A DNA stretch of 64,000 nt from Bidens hawaiensis (lineage: Eukaryota; Streptophyta; Magnoliopsida; Asterales; Asteraceae): the NCBI GenBank assembly GCA_021521415.1, contig JAIQDT010002819.1, positions 288,657-352,656 on the forward strand, written 5' to 3'. Position numbers and translations under genes: made by a program. Shown piece by piece: positions 49,901-60,880 of this stretch. The notes under the pieces were generated by a model. It had not been told where the DNA came from. It saw nothing but the letters and a program-made list of their open reading frames with translations, and made no database searches. Within the stretch, counting starts at the first letter, position 1; each line of letters starts with the position of its first letter.

Positions 49901-50503
49901 ATATGTATAAAATGATCTAAATCTTTGTAGGAGAGGTTGAATGTATAAAAGGATCACGGCTAACAATCAGCCTGTTTGACCCGTTCCACTTATAGCTAAA
50001 TCTTTTTATTTGACACAACCAATATCGGTACCTTTATTAGTAACTACGTCAAAGTGCCACCTTTAAATTCTACAAATAGGATTTCATTCTACTCTTTCAT
50101 GGATCTTCAATGTTATGACATCTCAAGCCTTTGTAATTCATGTTTTTAGACACAAGCAAAAACAAAAGAACCTACTGTTAGCATCTTAGATAATTTGTTA
50201 TACATTTGAACAATATAGGAGAATTCTAATAAGAAGATGAGTGGCATTGTACTTTAAGTTAACAAGCAGAATTAATTTTAAGATTGAGTAATTAACTGTT
50301 TAAACTATCACACTTGATATTTATTGCATGCAATACCATTAAATTCTGCAAAAATACAAAGCCGAACACTATTTTGCAAGAACGGGTGATTTTGGACAAA
50401 ACTTCTTTTCTGCAACTTATCCACATTGATTCATCCTTGCAAACAATAGCGTATTTAATTATTAGATTAACAAGCAAATCACTCTTTGATTATTATTAAA
50501 TTA

Positions 50504-50554
<51 letters not shown>

Positions 50555-51138
50555 GTGGGATCTGATACAAATGAAATTAGCCTACTACATGTACTAATAA
50601 CTAGAATAATTATCATTACCTTACAGTTTTGAACTAGAGTAATTACACTATGAAAAATGAAGTTAACTATTCTAGTTATTTGTATGCTTAAAACGTTAAA
50701 TCTAATCGTATTTGATCCTAACATGCTATGTATATATTCTTGTGAAAGTTCAAAATTTCATGTATATGTGTGTCTGTGCACGTCCTTCTAAATTCATAAA
50801 CCATATTTCTCCTTTCAAAGACCAAAAATATCATATTTATCGGCAATTCTAATCGTGTGTTTCACAAAATAAACATATAACAAAAGGAAACCATAAAACA
50901 TGTTCGTGCATAATGTGATAGTGTACTCTTTGTTTATTCATTAAAACAAATTGCTATTAGTAACATGATTTAATTTAATTTACTATTCAATGGATAAATA
51001 TGATACTTTTATTGTTTCAAAGTAATGAAAAATAAATATGATATCATGAAATTTTGAGCTTTTAGAAGGATATTTACTGAAATGCCCTTAAATACTTTAT
51101 ATCAACTGTTAAAAATTAAAAGGTTATGATAAACTTAC
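49901..51138. other. intergenic with long (AT)n
   Basis: An (AT)n microsatellite of about 42 bp runs at 50,509-50,550. Flanking words (gtgggatctgatacaaatg, tttgatcctaacatg) resemble those next to the palindrome at 12,981-13,190, so a related MITE may be present. No gene identified. Confidence 0.4.
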
Positions 51139-53760
51139 CTCTACTCGTTTGTCTATTTGCAATACTATAATTCCCAACATACTCATCACCCACCACATCT
51201 TCAGCATTACTGAGCCCGTGCCCAAATGAACCTGACCCATCAACCTCATCAGACGAAGATTGCCAAGTTTGCATCTCCATAAATTGACCCCCCACGGTAC
51301 AAATTACCATAAAACCCCTGGTGACCACTGGTTGGCCCATTTATAGGCCCATTAATTGGCCCATTAAAGGATGATGTTGTGGCCACTCCAGTAACACTGT
51401 TTCTACCAACCAGCCATAATTATTCTCCTCGGCCCGAAACCCGCCTAAATTCCCACCACTATAAGCCGAAGAACTCCCTCCATTTAAGGGCAAAGAGCCC
51501 CAATTTGCTCCATTGTTACCAAACACTCCAAATCCACCACTTCCCGAACCCAGATATGAACCCGACCCCACTGGGCTAATGGGCCCACCATTTCCCCACA
51601 CATTTCGGGCTGATGAATTGGCAGGCGGCTCGATTCTCCCACTACCTTGATTAAACCCAATAGGAATATTATATCTGTTTGGATTTCCACCAAAATTCGG
51701 GCTCAAAACCCGCCCATACCCCGAGGACCCGCTGAATGCAGTCGGGCTCAAAGTGGGCTCCACATTCAAGCCCATACCATAACCAGGTGAGTTAAACTGA
51801 GGAAACCCAGTTCGACCACCAACAATCGGGCTGACCGAGTATCCATTCTAACTCCATAACTGCCAATTGGGCTCATATTATAACCTTGTTGGGAGCTAAA
51901 CGTGTTTGGTCTGTTTAACCCATAATTATATCCGATTAACGGGCTGCGGTTTGGGCTTGGAGATAACTCTTTAGGGACAGCCCGTTTGACTTCAACCATT
52001 TTACCATTAAGTTCATGGAACGCTTTGTATAGCACTCTATCCACAGATTCCTCTGAATCATATGTAATAAAACCAAAACCTCTTGGCCTTTGAGTGTTGT
52101 GGTCATACATTACCACTACATCCGCGATTGTACCGAATTGATCAAAATAGGTTTTTGAAATCACTTTCGGTTATGTTTGATGGTAAACCACCTACAAATA
52201 TCTTTTTGTGCGCCCCATGGGACCCACCGGTGATCCTTGAATGCTGTTAATAGTTCGGTTTAGTCCATGATGGTCTTCTCTTGGAACCGCCTTCTTTGCT
52301 TCAACCTTGAAATTTGAAGAGTAAAATAATAATTTAACATGAAGTATGAAACGATGAATAAAGAATCTAAACCCTAGAAACTTCTCTTTTATCTTTAAAA
52401 TACTTTCATGAATCAATTTCAAGATTTAAGGGGGTAGCGTTGTAAACGAACCAGATGTTCATTGACAAGAAGTTCGTTAATGTTCGTCCTTTTAATAAAC
52501 GAACCGTACATGAACAAAAACCTTCGTTCAGTAAGCTTAACGGTATGAACATGGACAGAGACCGCATTCGTTCAATAGTGTTCGTGAACGTCCAACAATG
52601 ATTATACTTTTTGAAAGTAATATGTAATCGTTTATGTTCGTTTGTTCACTAGAGTCATTTATGCATGCTTGTCCATTAATGTTCATAAATGTCTGTTAGC
52701 GTTCGTTTGTCCATTAGGTTCCATTAGTGTTCATTTGTCCGTTAGCATCCATTAACAATATTAACGAACGGACACAAAAGGACAAACTCAATTTCTTAAT
52801 GGACGGACACAGACATGAATTTTCGTTCAGTAGAGTGTTCATGAACCGTCATTTGTCCAACAAAAGCTTAACAGCCGAACACGGACAAGATCTCGTCGGT
52901 TCAGTTCAGTCCGTTTACAGCCCTAAAGGGGGTAGTTGGATGCGCATTTTGTAAGTGATAACATGAGGTTGATTGGAATAAAATCATAATTGTTATAATC
53001 ACTTTTGATTGTAAATAAACATGGTGCAGAAAATAGTTATCATATGTGCCTATGATGCATGAAGTTGTAAACTTTTAATAATCACATTTGACACTCTTTA
53101 AGTGTTATTATTTAAGGAAGCAAAAGATAAATAGGGATAATGTATGTAGACGACACCTAAGTATTCAGCTTTGTTATCATTAAGGCAGTCCACATATTCA
53201 AACTACTTGAATAAGTCACTCAATATGCATCTTGTTCATTATTATACTAACTCAAGTAAAAAACATAATGGATGATGAAAATGTCATCTTTTACTTAAAA
53301 GACAGCATTTTTCACTCAATATCATGCTGACACCTAATCAAAGATACTTATAAAAGGTATATTAGTAATAAAAAAGAATACTTGAATACTAAGTTACCTC
53401 CACATAGATCAATCTCAAAAGACAACATCCAAACACCCCTTAAATCAACTAACAAACAATCACATTGTGTCGTATAACGCATACTAGTATTCGAACACAA
53501 AAACATACCGTTCGACCATCAATCATGTGCTTTTCCATGACAACTCTTTCAGCAACAGCAGGATCAACAAACACAACAAACCCAAATCCACGCGCACGGC
53601 CCGTCAAGCGATCCCTCATAATAACTGCCTCACTCACCTCCCCATAACTACCAAAATACTCCTTCAACCGATCCTCATCCGTATCCCACGAAATCCCACC
53701 AACAAACAGCTTACCGTTCTCCGGTTCCATCTTCTCCACAACCCCTTGTTGAATTGCCAT
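51139..53760 (-). pseudogene. hnRNP-like two-RRM RNA-binding protein gene with five apparent frameshifts
   Basis: Exon A (53,760-53,509) encodes NGKLFVGGISWDTDEDRLKE and RARGFGFVVF, a full RRM1 with RNP2 and RNP1. Exon B (52,305-51,139) starts VEAKKAVPRED, then RRM2 (IFVGGLPSNITESDF; RPRGFGFITY), KMVEVKRAVPKELSPSP, and a Gly/Ser/Asn-rich tail ending SIANRQTSRG before a GT donor; the last short exon (family usually ends with a few residues like GIA) is not located. A 5' leader intron at 54,012-54,089 has good splice signals, so this is a spliced gene, not a retrocopy. Exon B needs 1-nt changes of frame near 52,203-52,207, 52,152-52,156, 51,838-51,843, 51,413-51,415 and 51,265-51,266. Residues between breaks are very well conserved. 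Either recently dead or sequence errors. Closest to plant hnRNP1/RBP1-like proteins. Confidence 0.85.
52436..52925. mobile_element. 490 bp hAT-type MITE in the RNA-binding gene intron
   Basis: Related inverted ends, agcgttgtaaacgaac and gtccgtttacagcccta, are flanked by exact aagggggt duplications (52,428-52,435 and 52,926-52,933). The interior is full of gttcgtttgtccattag and gaacggacac words. The same kind of content occurs in GDPDL intron 5 (16,850-17,110) and a related start agggctgtaaacgag at about 30,714. Confidence 0.8.
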
Positions 53761-54011
53761 AATAATAACTTACACAACAATAACCTTAACCTCAATTTCA
53801 ACTACAATTCAAAAAAACCCAATAATCAATACTCTAATCTTGATGCGATTTCAATCATAAACCTTGGTTTAACAGATCTATATGTAAATACAAAAAGAAC
53901 CCACAAAAGACTAATTAATTACCTTATTATGGTGAAATTAAACAGAACCCAGTGATCGGATTAGTAGCATTCGAACATCAAGCGTCAAGCTTTGGATTTG
54001 AATTCAGATTC

Positions 54012-54089
54012 CTGCAAATCGACAGATCGGATTGAATAAAAGTGGTGGAATTAAAGATAAAGATAAAGATGGTGTAACTGAGGACTCAC
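54012..54089 (-). other. 5' leader intron of the RNA-binding gene
   Basis: On the minus strand GATG|gtgagt (donor, 54,089) and tttgcag|GAATC (acceptor, exon resumes at 54,011) bound a 78 bp intron in the untranslated leader; the leader exon runs upstream towards about 54,290. Predicted from splice signals only. Confidence 0.5.
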
Positions 54090-54299
54090 CATCAGTGGAA
54101 TCTGGATTAGAGAAAGGATGAAGACGAAGGAAGATCTGGAAATGAATGAGATTGAGAACAGAGGATGTGTGTTGTGTTGTCCACTCTCTTTCTTCACCAA
54201 AGGCAAAGGGTGTGTTGTAAGGTTTTTTATCCGTAGAGGATACTTTTGTTGTGGACTGGAACTTCAGAGGTCGGTTTGTACTTGTTGGCATAGTTTGAG

Positions 54300-55110
54300 G
54301 GTCATGTGAAAAAGGACATGTTTTAGTTTTATACCTTTATACATTTTTGGTATAGGATTGGTTTTTTTAGGTTGTCAAGTGCAAATAGTGTAGGGTTGAT
54401 GGGTTGATAAGTTCTGATTTGGCTGGTTGGCGTATTGAGATTTTTCGGCCTTGATCCAACCCGTATATTTATTTCTGTTGTATCGGTTCATTTAAATTCG
54501 TGTCGTGTTCAGGTCGTATTTTAGGACAATCCATTTTACGTTTATTTAGGAATATGAATAAATACGGTTGTTACCTCATTTTAGGTCAATCTATGACAAG
54601 GAAACATGTAGGGATGGCAATGGTTAGGTTTGGGTCGGGTTTTGGTTTTCCCAAACCCATACCCGATTATGAAAGCTCGTCTCAACCCGTCAGGTTTTAA
54701 TCGGGTAACTACCCGTTGGGTTTTAGGGTTCCAATCAGGTTTTGTCAACCTAGCCCAAAACCCGTCGGGCTTCCATCGGGTTTTGACAAAATATAACTAA
54801 TCGATTACAAATATAATTACCAGAAAAATAAAACGTCTCAAATAATTGGCATAAACAAGTTTCAACAAACACTATATAAAAAAATTATGTCGGGTACATC
54901 GGGTATATAATCGGGTAAACGGGTTAATGTTATCGAGTAATCGGCTCGGATAATCGGGTATATTACAAATCCCAAACTCGTCCCAAACCACGAAAAATTC
55001 CAAAACTAATCCCAAGCCTAATGGGTCAGGCATTACCCATCCCAGTTATGTCGGGTTTCAGGTTTTCCTATCGGATTCAGGTTTCACTGATATTCCTACA
55101 TGGCATGAAG
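54300..55110. repeat. gggttttgg/acccg-rich MITE-like repeats
   Basis: A block at 54,360-54,590 has gggttgataag and gtgtcgtgttcaggtcg words. A second at about 54,608-55,104 starts tagggatggcaatgg and ends gatattccta, with many gggtttt/aaaaccc words. These fit old hAT-type MITEs, but target duplications are not clear. Confidence 0.5.
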
Positions 55111-57674
55111 AAAAATATTTTAGGATGAGGCTAAATAGGTCAATTGAATGTGTAGACATTATTAGTAACCATATAAGTTTTATGCTGGTTTAAATAAGTT
55201 TGCTTGGTTCTATATGCACGTTGTAAGTGTTTGGACGTAAGATCATGATTCCTAATTCATTCAAGCGTCAAGCGTCATGATTTCCTTTATTTTAGGATCA
55301 AGAAAAATGACATTCTTTCACAAAAACAAGCATAAAATAGACACAAGGTTTTGATGTCGGGTGCACAACGTTATTTTTTGTATTTTGAATGCAGTAACAA
55401 AACAAAGTTATTGCACCATTACTAGCATAATGTTGTCAATCACTCATAATTTCTTTGTCGACGTCTGCAATCCTCATTTTTCTTTTATAGGTGTTTAATA
55501 AATTAATGCAGGCTTGCTTTAGTGGGCTAATTTATTAATGTTTAGTTGTTTAGCCGAGGCTTAAAAAGTTGTTTTGTGCCGTAGGTGTTGAACGATCCAC
55601 TCTACACAGGTGTGGGCTTACAGAGCTCCTAAAGCCTTTCTTTCATTCATCAAGAGGGCTGTTGAAGGTAGTATTCCCATAACTAGGCAAACAGACTCGC
55701 ATTTCTCATCGAACAAATACAAGACAAGTCGTAGTCCCAGCTTTTTTCTCATTCGATTGAGTTGGATTGGAAGAGTCAGCCTACTTAATAAAAAGAAGTA
55801 TATTAAGTGTGCACTATGTGTTTATCTATTTGCTATTGTTAGATATATATGAAAATTTTGGGCCTTCGCAAAAATGGACTCCAAGCAGCCATCGTGCCCG
55901 CTTGGGCATTTTACCAGTGTGTCTTTAAATTGATTTAAACGAACCGTTATAACTGGTTCAAATGTTTGCTACATAATTTAAACGTGTCGTTGTAATTGAA
56001 CAACATAAATACGCTGTTATACCTAGTTAGATGTATCATTAGGCCTCTGGTTTCGTGGTCAGTTGATTTTCCATTTCATCATGGGTTCAATTCTCTTGAG
56101 CGTCAAAACGAATAATTAATTGTTAAAATTCGTTTCAATGCTTGAACTCTGATGCTGTAGATTAATAGGCCTAATCACTTACGAAGAAGTGAAGTTTTTT
56201 TTTTTTTTTTAAACAAAGATTGTATCATTGTAATTGCCTAATTTGGTACAACCTTTATTTGATTTGGCATCTCTATAAATAATTCAGATTCCGTAGTTAA
56301 AATTTCGCAAATGTTGGCTAAAAAATTGACATATTTCCCGAAAATAGTGGTGTTTTCCTAAATCAAATATACGGTGCGTCATTTATAACAATAATAGGAT
56401 AATTGTCAGAAAGAATCCTACATGTTGGATTGCTTTTTATATATTGGGATTTGATTCATATAAGAGCATAATTTTTTTCTTTTTCTTAAGTTTTTAGTTG
56501 TTGTAACATGTTAACTTCCGAACACATTTGATCTACAAACTAATGTAACTATTCAAAGTTCAAACATTTGCTCACAATTTATTGAAAGTTATCTTAAAAC
56601 AAGTAAAAAAATATAGTTAAGAGTCATATTTTAAAAAATTATAATAAAATGTGCAATAAGAAAGAACAATTGAGACCCGTATGGTTCGATCAAGAAAAAG
56701 AGCAAAAGAACGGGTTGGTTCCAAAATTATGAAGGGGTGCTAAAAGTTAATCTTGAAATAAGTTAAAAGAGAAAATTGAAGAAACAAAGTGAAAGAGTTT
56801 AATTAATCAACATTTAATTAATGGTTTGAATGTTTAGGGTAATTGGTTAGTAAGTTTGTTGTTAATTTGTATAAACAAATGGTTAGGGGTATGCAGTAGT
56901 GACAAAAATTATACTAAACAGAATCCGTATGTGTGTTCGTGTACTTGGGTCTCATTTCAACATGTTCACGTATTTGAATCGACCCAAACCAATATAAAAC
57001 GTCACGTGTTGTTTTTTAGTTAAAATCAAGGACTACAATATTTTTTAGACGTTAAGTTTTAAATATTCTTTTGCGGTTAATGCATATTCGTTACAACCAA
57101 AGCAACCATTCTAGAAATATCACTCATTTTCTAAATATGATTTAACTTGGCTAACAACTTTTTTTATTTTATTATTAAACAACGATTTTTCTTGTGTTTT
57201 TAAGGCCATCGCACTCTTCAAATTTGAGAGTCCCAAAAAACCATACCGTCAGCTACCACTTGACAGTCATTGTGCCACCACAAAAACATAACTCTCTAAC
57301 GTAACACTCTATGAGATGAAAACCCGGATGAGTCTGAGAACCTCACAAGACCTAAAGTTTCAAAGGGGTCCTGAATCCTGATATTTCTCACAAGGCTATT
57401 TAAATTAATTTAGCATATAATTAATCTTTGGTTATTTGTATTTATCAATTTTAAAAAAACAATAACTAAATACATAGCTTTGTATAAAAATTGTTTTCTG
57501 AATATCCCGGTAGAAGCTTTAACGAAAACATATTTGTTTTTGGGAGTAATATAATTTTGGTATCGTAAATGAAATTTGACACGTGTTTGGACCAGTAAAA
57601 TTGATAAATATATTAACATTTTTCAAACCACCTGACGATGACGAGTACTCGAAATTTTATATATACTTTTTAAT
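55111..57674. other. intergenic, nothing firmly recognised
   Basis: AT-rich. A plus-strand frame at 55,610-55,852 (80 codons; KAFLSFIKRAVEGSIP) has no recognised similarity and no splice partners. A tract at 56,040-56,170 (ggtttcgtggtcagttg, gggttcaattctc) is vaguely tRNA/SINE-like. No gene is called. Confidence 0.4.
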
Positions 57675-58215
57675 TGGAAAATTGGATTTTAATAATCCCT
57701 TCTTTTTGCAGTAGAACGATAATAATCTTACCTTAGAAAATAGTTGCCACCAGTCCACCTTTCACACTAATTGTTTTCATTGGATATCGTTAAAAAAATT
57801 AACGTCGTTAAGTTTTTTTCCAAATTTCAATCCGATGTTTTAGGGCTTTTGATCGGATGAGGATTCGAGTTGATTGATATAAAATTTGCCTCGAAACGAT
57901 GCTACAAACAACTTAATTTTTGTTAATTGAAAGTTTAAACACCCGAATGAAGCACATTTTCGTCATTTGGAGCACCGTTTCAATGTAAGTTTTACATCAA
58001 TTGACTCGTGTCCTCATTCGGATAAAAAACTCTAAAACATTAGTTTGAAATTTGGGGGAAAAAAACGTAAGGACGTTAAGTTTTTTTTTTTTTTTTTAAA
58101 ACGGAGATCCAATGAAAACATTTAATTGAAAGGTGGCACCAACGACAACTATTTTCTGAGGTGAAATAATTATCGACCAACTGCAAAAAAAATTGGATTA
58201 TTAAAATCCAATTTG
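57675..58215. mobile_element. 540 bp foldback MITE
   Basis: Left aaattggattttaataatcc mirrors right ggattattaaaatccaattt. Inner words also mirror: atagttgccacca against gtggcaccaacgacaactat, cctttcacac...ttttcattgg against ccaatgaaaacatt...aaaggtgg, and gatcggatgagg against cctcattcgg. Arms are about 230-250 bp. A T17-18 run lies in the right arm at about 58,082. Confidence 0.75.
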
Positions 58216-59950
58216 CCTTTTTAATTTTATGTTTATATATGTTCTTGATTAATTAGTTGGTAATATTCAATGTAGTATTAATTTTAGTTATATTAAATTT
58301 AAATTTTATTTTAGATATTAATGTTATTATTTTATTTGGAAAAAAAGGGAAGCAAATTAGGAAGTATCTTATCACTATTTCCTTGACAGAGTGTAATTAG
58401 TGGGTTTGGAGTGAGATAATAATGTGACGCTGATAACTAAGTGAGAAGTGAAGTAAAATACCCCACATACTAAAGAGGGGAATGGGCACATGCAAGGGTA
58501 AGCTTTATGGGTTTCAAGCCATAAGGCAAACCCACCCCTACCTATGTGGGTAGATTGTCAAATTGTAATTCATGGCAAACCTTTGCCATGAAGAATATAT
58601 GACAATTGGAAAAAATAAATGAGTAATTAATTATTATTATTATAAAAAACAAAAACACAAAAAGTTCTAGGGTACTTGTGGGTAGGTGCCGCCGGTGAAT
58701 TTGTGATTTACGGGTACATGAGGGTAGAAATGAGATGATAGTACGGGATTGATCGGTGCATGGGTCTTACTCATGAGTGCCCCTTCCCCTCTAAGAACCT
58801 CTTACCCTATGTTCTCTACCCTATGTTCTTTTACCTCTCGTATTTACTGCACCACACCATTAAAAGATATACATACTCCTAGTAAGTACTACAAAAGTTA
58901 TAAAAAGTTTGCACGAATACACATTTGTATAAAGTTTTATTTGTCTTGAAAAAAGAACTTGTTTATAATCAATGCTCCATCATGTTAACTCCTTTTAGGC
59001 TTTTACATTTGAATAGCTAATCAAAGGTCAAAACCATCTTTCACATTACCATTTGAATTTGCTTACATTGTTTAAGGTTGTGCTGAACCATAAACAACTA
59101 GAATTCCTTAAACGTCGAAGAGAAGATCGGAAATCAAAGATCTGCTTAATAACACATAAGAAAGGGTCTTGTTATCAAAATATGTAGCAGTTAGTACACA
59201 GTCAAACTCAAAGTTAAAAGGACTTCCCCTCAAACAACGAGAGCACCAACATATAAGGTTTCATGTTTCCTTTGAGTTTTATATCAATAACTGTCACATT
59301 ATTAGCGTTGTTAGCATACTAAGTACAAAGAATCATCAGAGGATCTGACACAATTACAATATCATCCTTAATTTTCACAACAATGTACACATTAGACCGC
59401 TCACGAGATTTAGTGTAGAATACAGACAATGTGGAACTTCAATTAGGGATAAGAATAAAAAAACAACCTCTAGTATTTAGGCAAGTATAAACAAGGGCAT
59501 TTTAACATTTTAGCGGGCTATAATGAAATAAGTTAATAAAACTAAAAACTCATAGTAATACTTATTCTCTTATGCACTAAAAAGAAAAGGATTGTAGAAG
59601 ACAAGTGAATTAACTCTACATTACTATTTACTACCATAAGCATGATACAACGTAATTTGGTACTAACGTCGAGTCCCCAATCTTGTAACATAAACATATG
59701 AACCTAAAGAATGAGTTTACTTTTGCGTCAACGTCTTTGGCAATTATCAGTATAAGCTTCGTTATAGGTAGCGGGTGCCAAATTTCAACGTTAATGAACA
59801 TCTGCAGGAGGCTTATGTCTGCGGGCGCGCAGTCATAATCTTCTGAAGACTGTTTGTTTTTCTTTTAAATAAGATATGCAAACAGCTTTTATGATCTTAA
59901 AAAAGAAGCTATTGTTTAACTTCTTCACACATCTTCACACTTCTTAACAT
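58216..59950. other. intergenic, no gene recognised
   Basis: Small inverted motifs occur at 58,500-58,600 (gctttatgggtttcaagccataaggc; ggcaaacctttgccatg). On the minus strand 59,170-59,460 reads like a broken coding stretch (NVYIVVKIKDDIVIVSDP then a stop), possibly a retroelement scrap. Nothing firm. Confidence 0.35.
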
Positions 59951-59964
59951 TCTACCAACACCCA

Positions 59965-60345
59965 ATGTCCAACACCACCACTACCCATCGTGCGCCGCCA
60001 CCACCACCACCCACCGTCCGCCACCACCACCACCCACCACCACCGTCCACCACCACCACCCACCGTCTGCCACCATCACCGCCACCAACCCACCGTCCGC
60101 CTCCACCACCATCCATCACCGCCACCACCCACCGTCCACTACCACCACCCACCACCACCATCCACCGCCCACCACCACCACCCACCCATCGGCCACAACC
60201 ATCGTCCACTACCACCACCCACCGTCCGCCACCATCACCACCTACCATCCGCCACCAACACCGTCCACCACCCACCACCATCGCGTCCATCACCACCACC
60301 ACCCACCGTCCGCCACCACCACCGTCCACCGCCCACCACCAACTA
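59965..60345. repeat. CCACC-type minisatellite
   Basis: About 380 bp consists of variants of ccaccaccacccaccgtccg. Because it is built of trinucleotide-like units it is open in several frames on both strands (Pro/His/Thr-rich or Gly/Val/Trp-rich); these are artefacts. Flanks have gactgtttgtttttc on the left (about 59,848) and aaaaaacaaacagcacc on the right (about 60,533), so it may be the core of a transposable element. Confidence 0.85.
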
Positions 60346-60715
60346 TTTTACTAGTATACAAACGTTAAATGACTTCTATCTACTGTGATATGTATGATAG
60401 GTAACTAATTTTTAGCTTATGCAGACGATACCCAATTTATAAAACAAACAGTATTATATTTTCAGATTGCAGACCTTCAGACCACATCTTCAGTTGCAGA
60501 CATGAAATCAGATTGCAGACAGTTTTTGTCTTAAAAAACAAACAGCACCTTAGTTTAAGATGTTGGCTACTTAACGAGTCTTTGTCTTTTTTTGTTGTTG
60601 TTTTATTTTGCTTCTTCCACTGGTTTTTATTAATTGCCTAAATTTTAATATATGGTATGTTCACGTATGTAATAGAAAACACAAATATTATGATAAACCT
60701 CTAACTAAAACATAC

Positions 60716-60767
60716 CTGTTACAGCAGAGAGAGTAGTCACAACTGATGAGAATGCTCCAGACGACAT
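60716..60767 (-). CDS. possible orphan first coding exon
   Basis: On the minus strand an ATG at 60,767 opens MSSGAFSSVVTTLSAVT and meets a consensus donor (ACAG|gtatgt) at 60,716. Upstream is a leader-like tract with (ga)n at 60,846-60,864. No second exon was found downstream (lower coordinates) before or beyond the minisatellite. It may be the start of a gene whose remainder I cannot recognise, or a stranded piece. The gypsy LTR at 60,881 begins only 113 bp upstream of the ATG. Confidence 0.3.
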
Positions 60768-60880
60768 GATAGTTAGCTTTGTCGAGTTCCACTTTAGGAT
60801 GTATATTAGTGATGGGGATTAAGGTTCTTGAGGAAACCGAATTATGGAGAGAGAGAGAGAGAGAAATGGGTCATGAATTT

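Noticed and set aside
52192..52422. Separate small RNA-binding gene
   Set aside because: It is simply the stretch of exon B up to the first frameshift; its continuation is found in the neighbouring frame.
59952..60388. Pro/His-rich or Gly/Val-rich proteins (several overlapping frames)
   Set aside because: All frames come from the same CCACC minisatellite, with no splice context or conserved domain.
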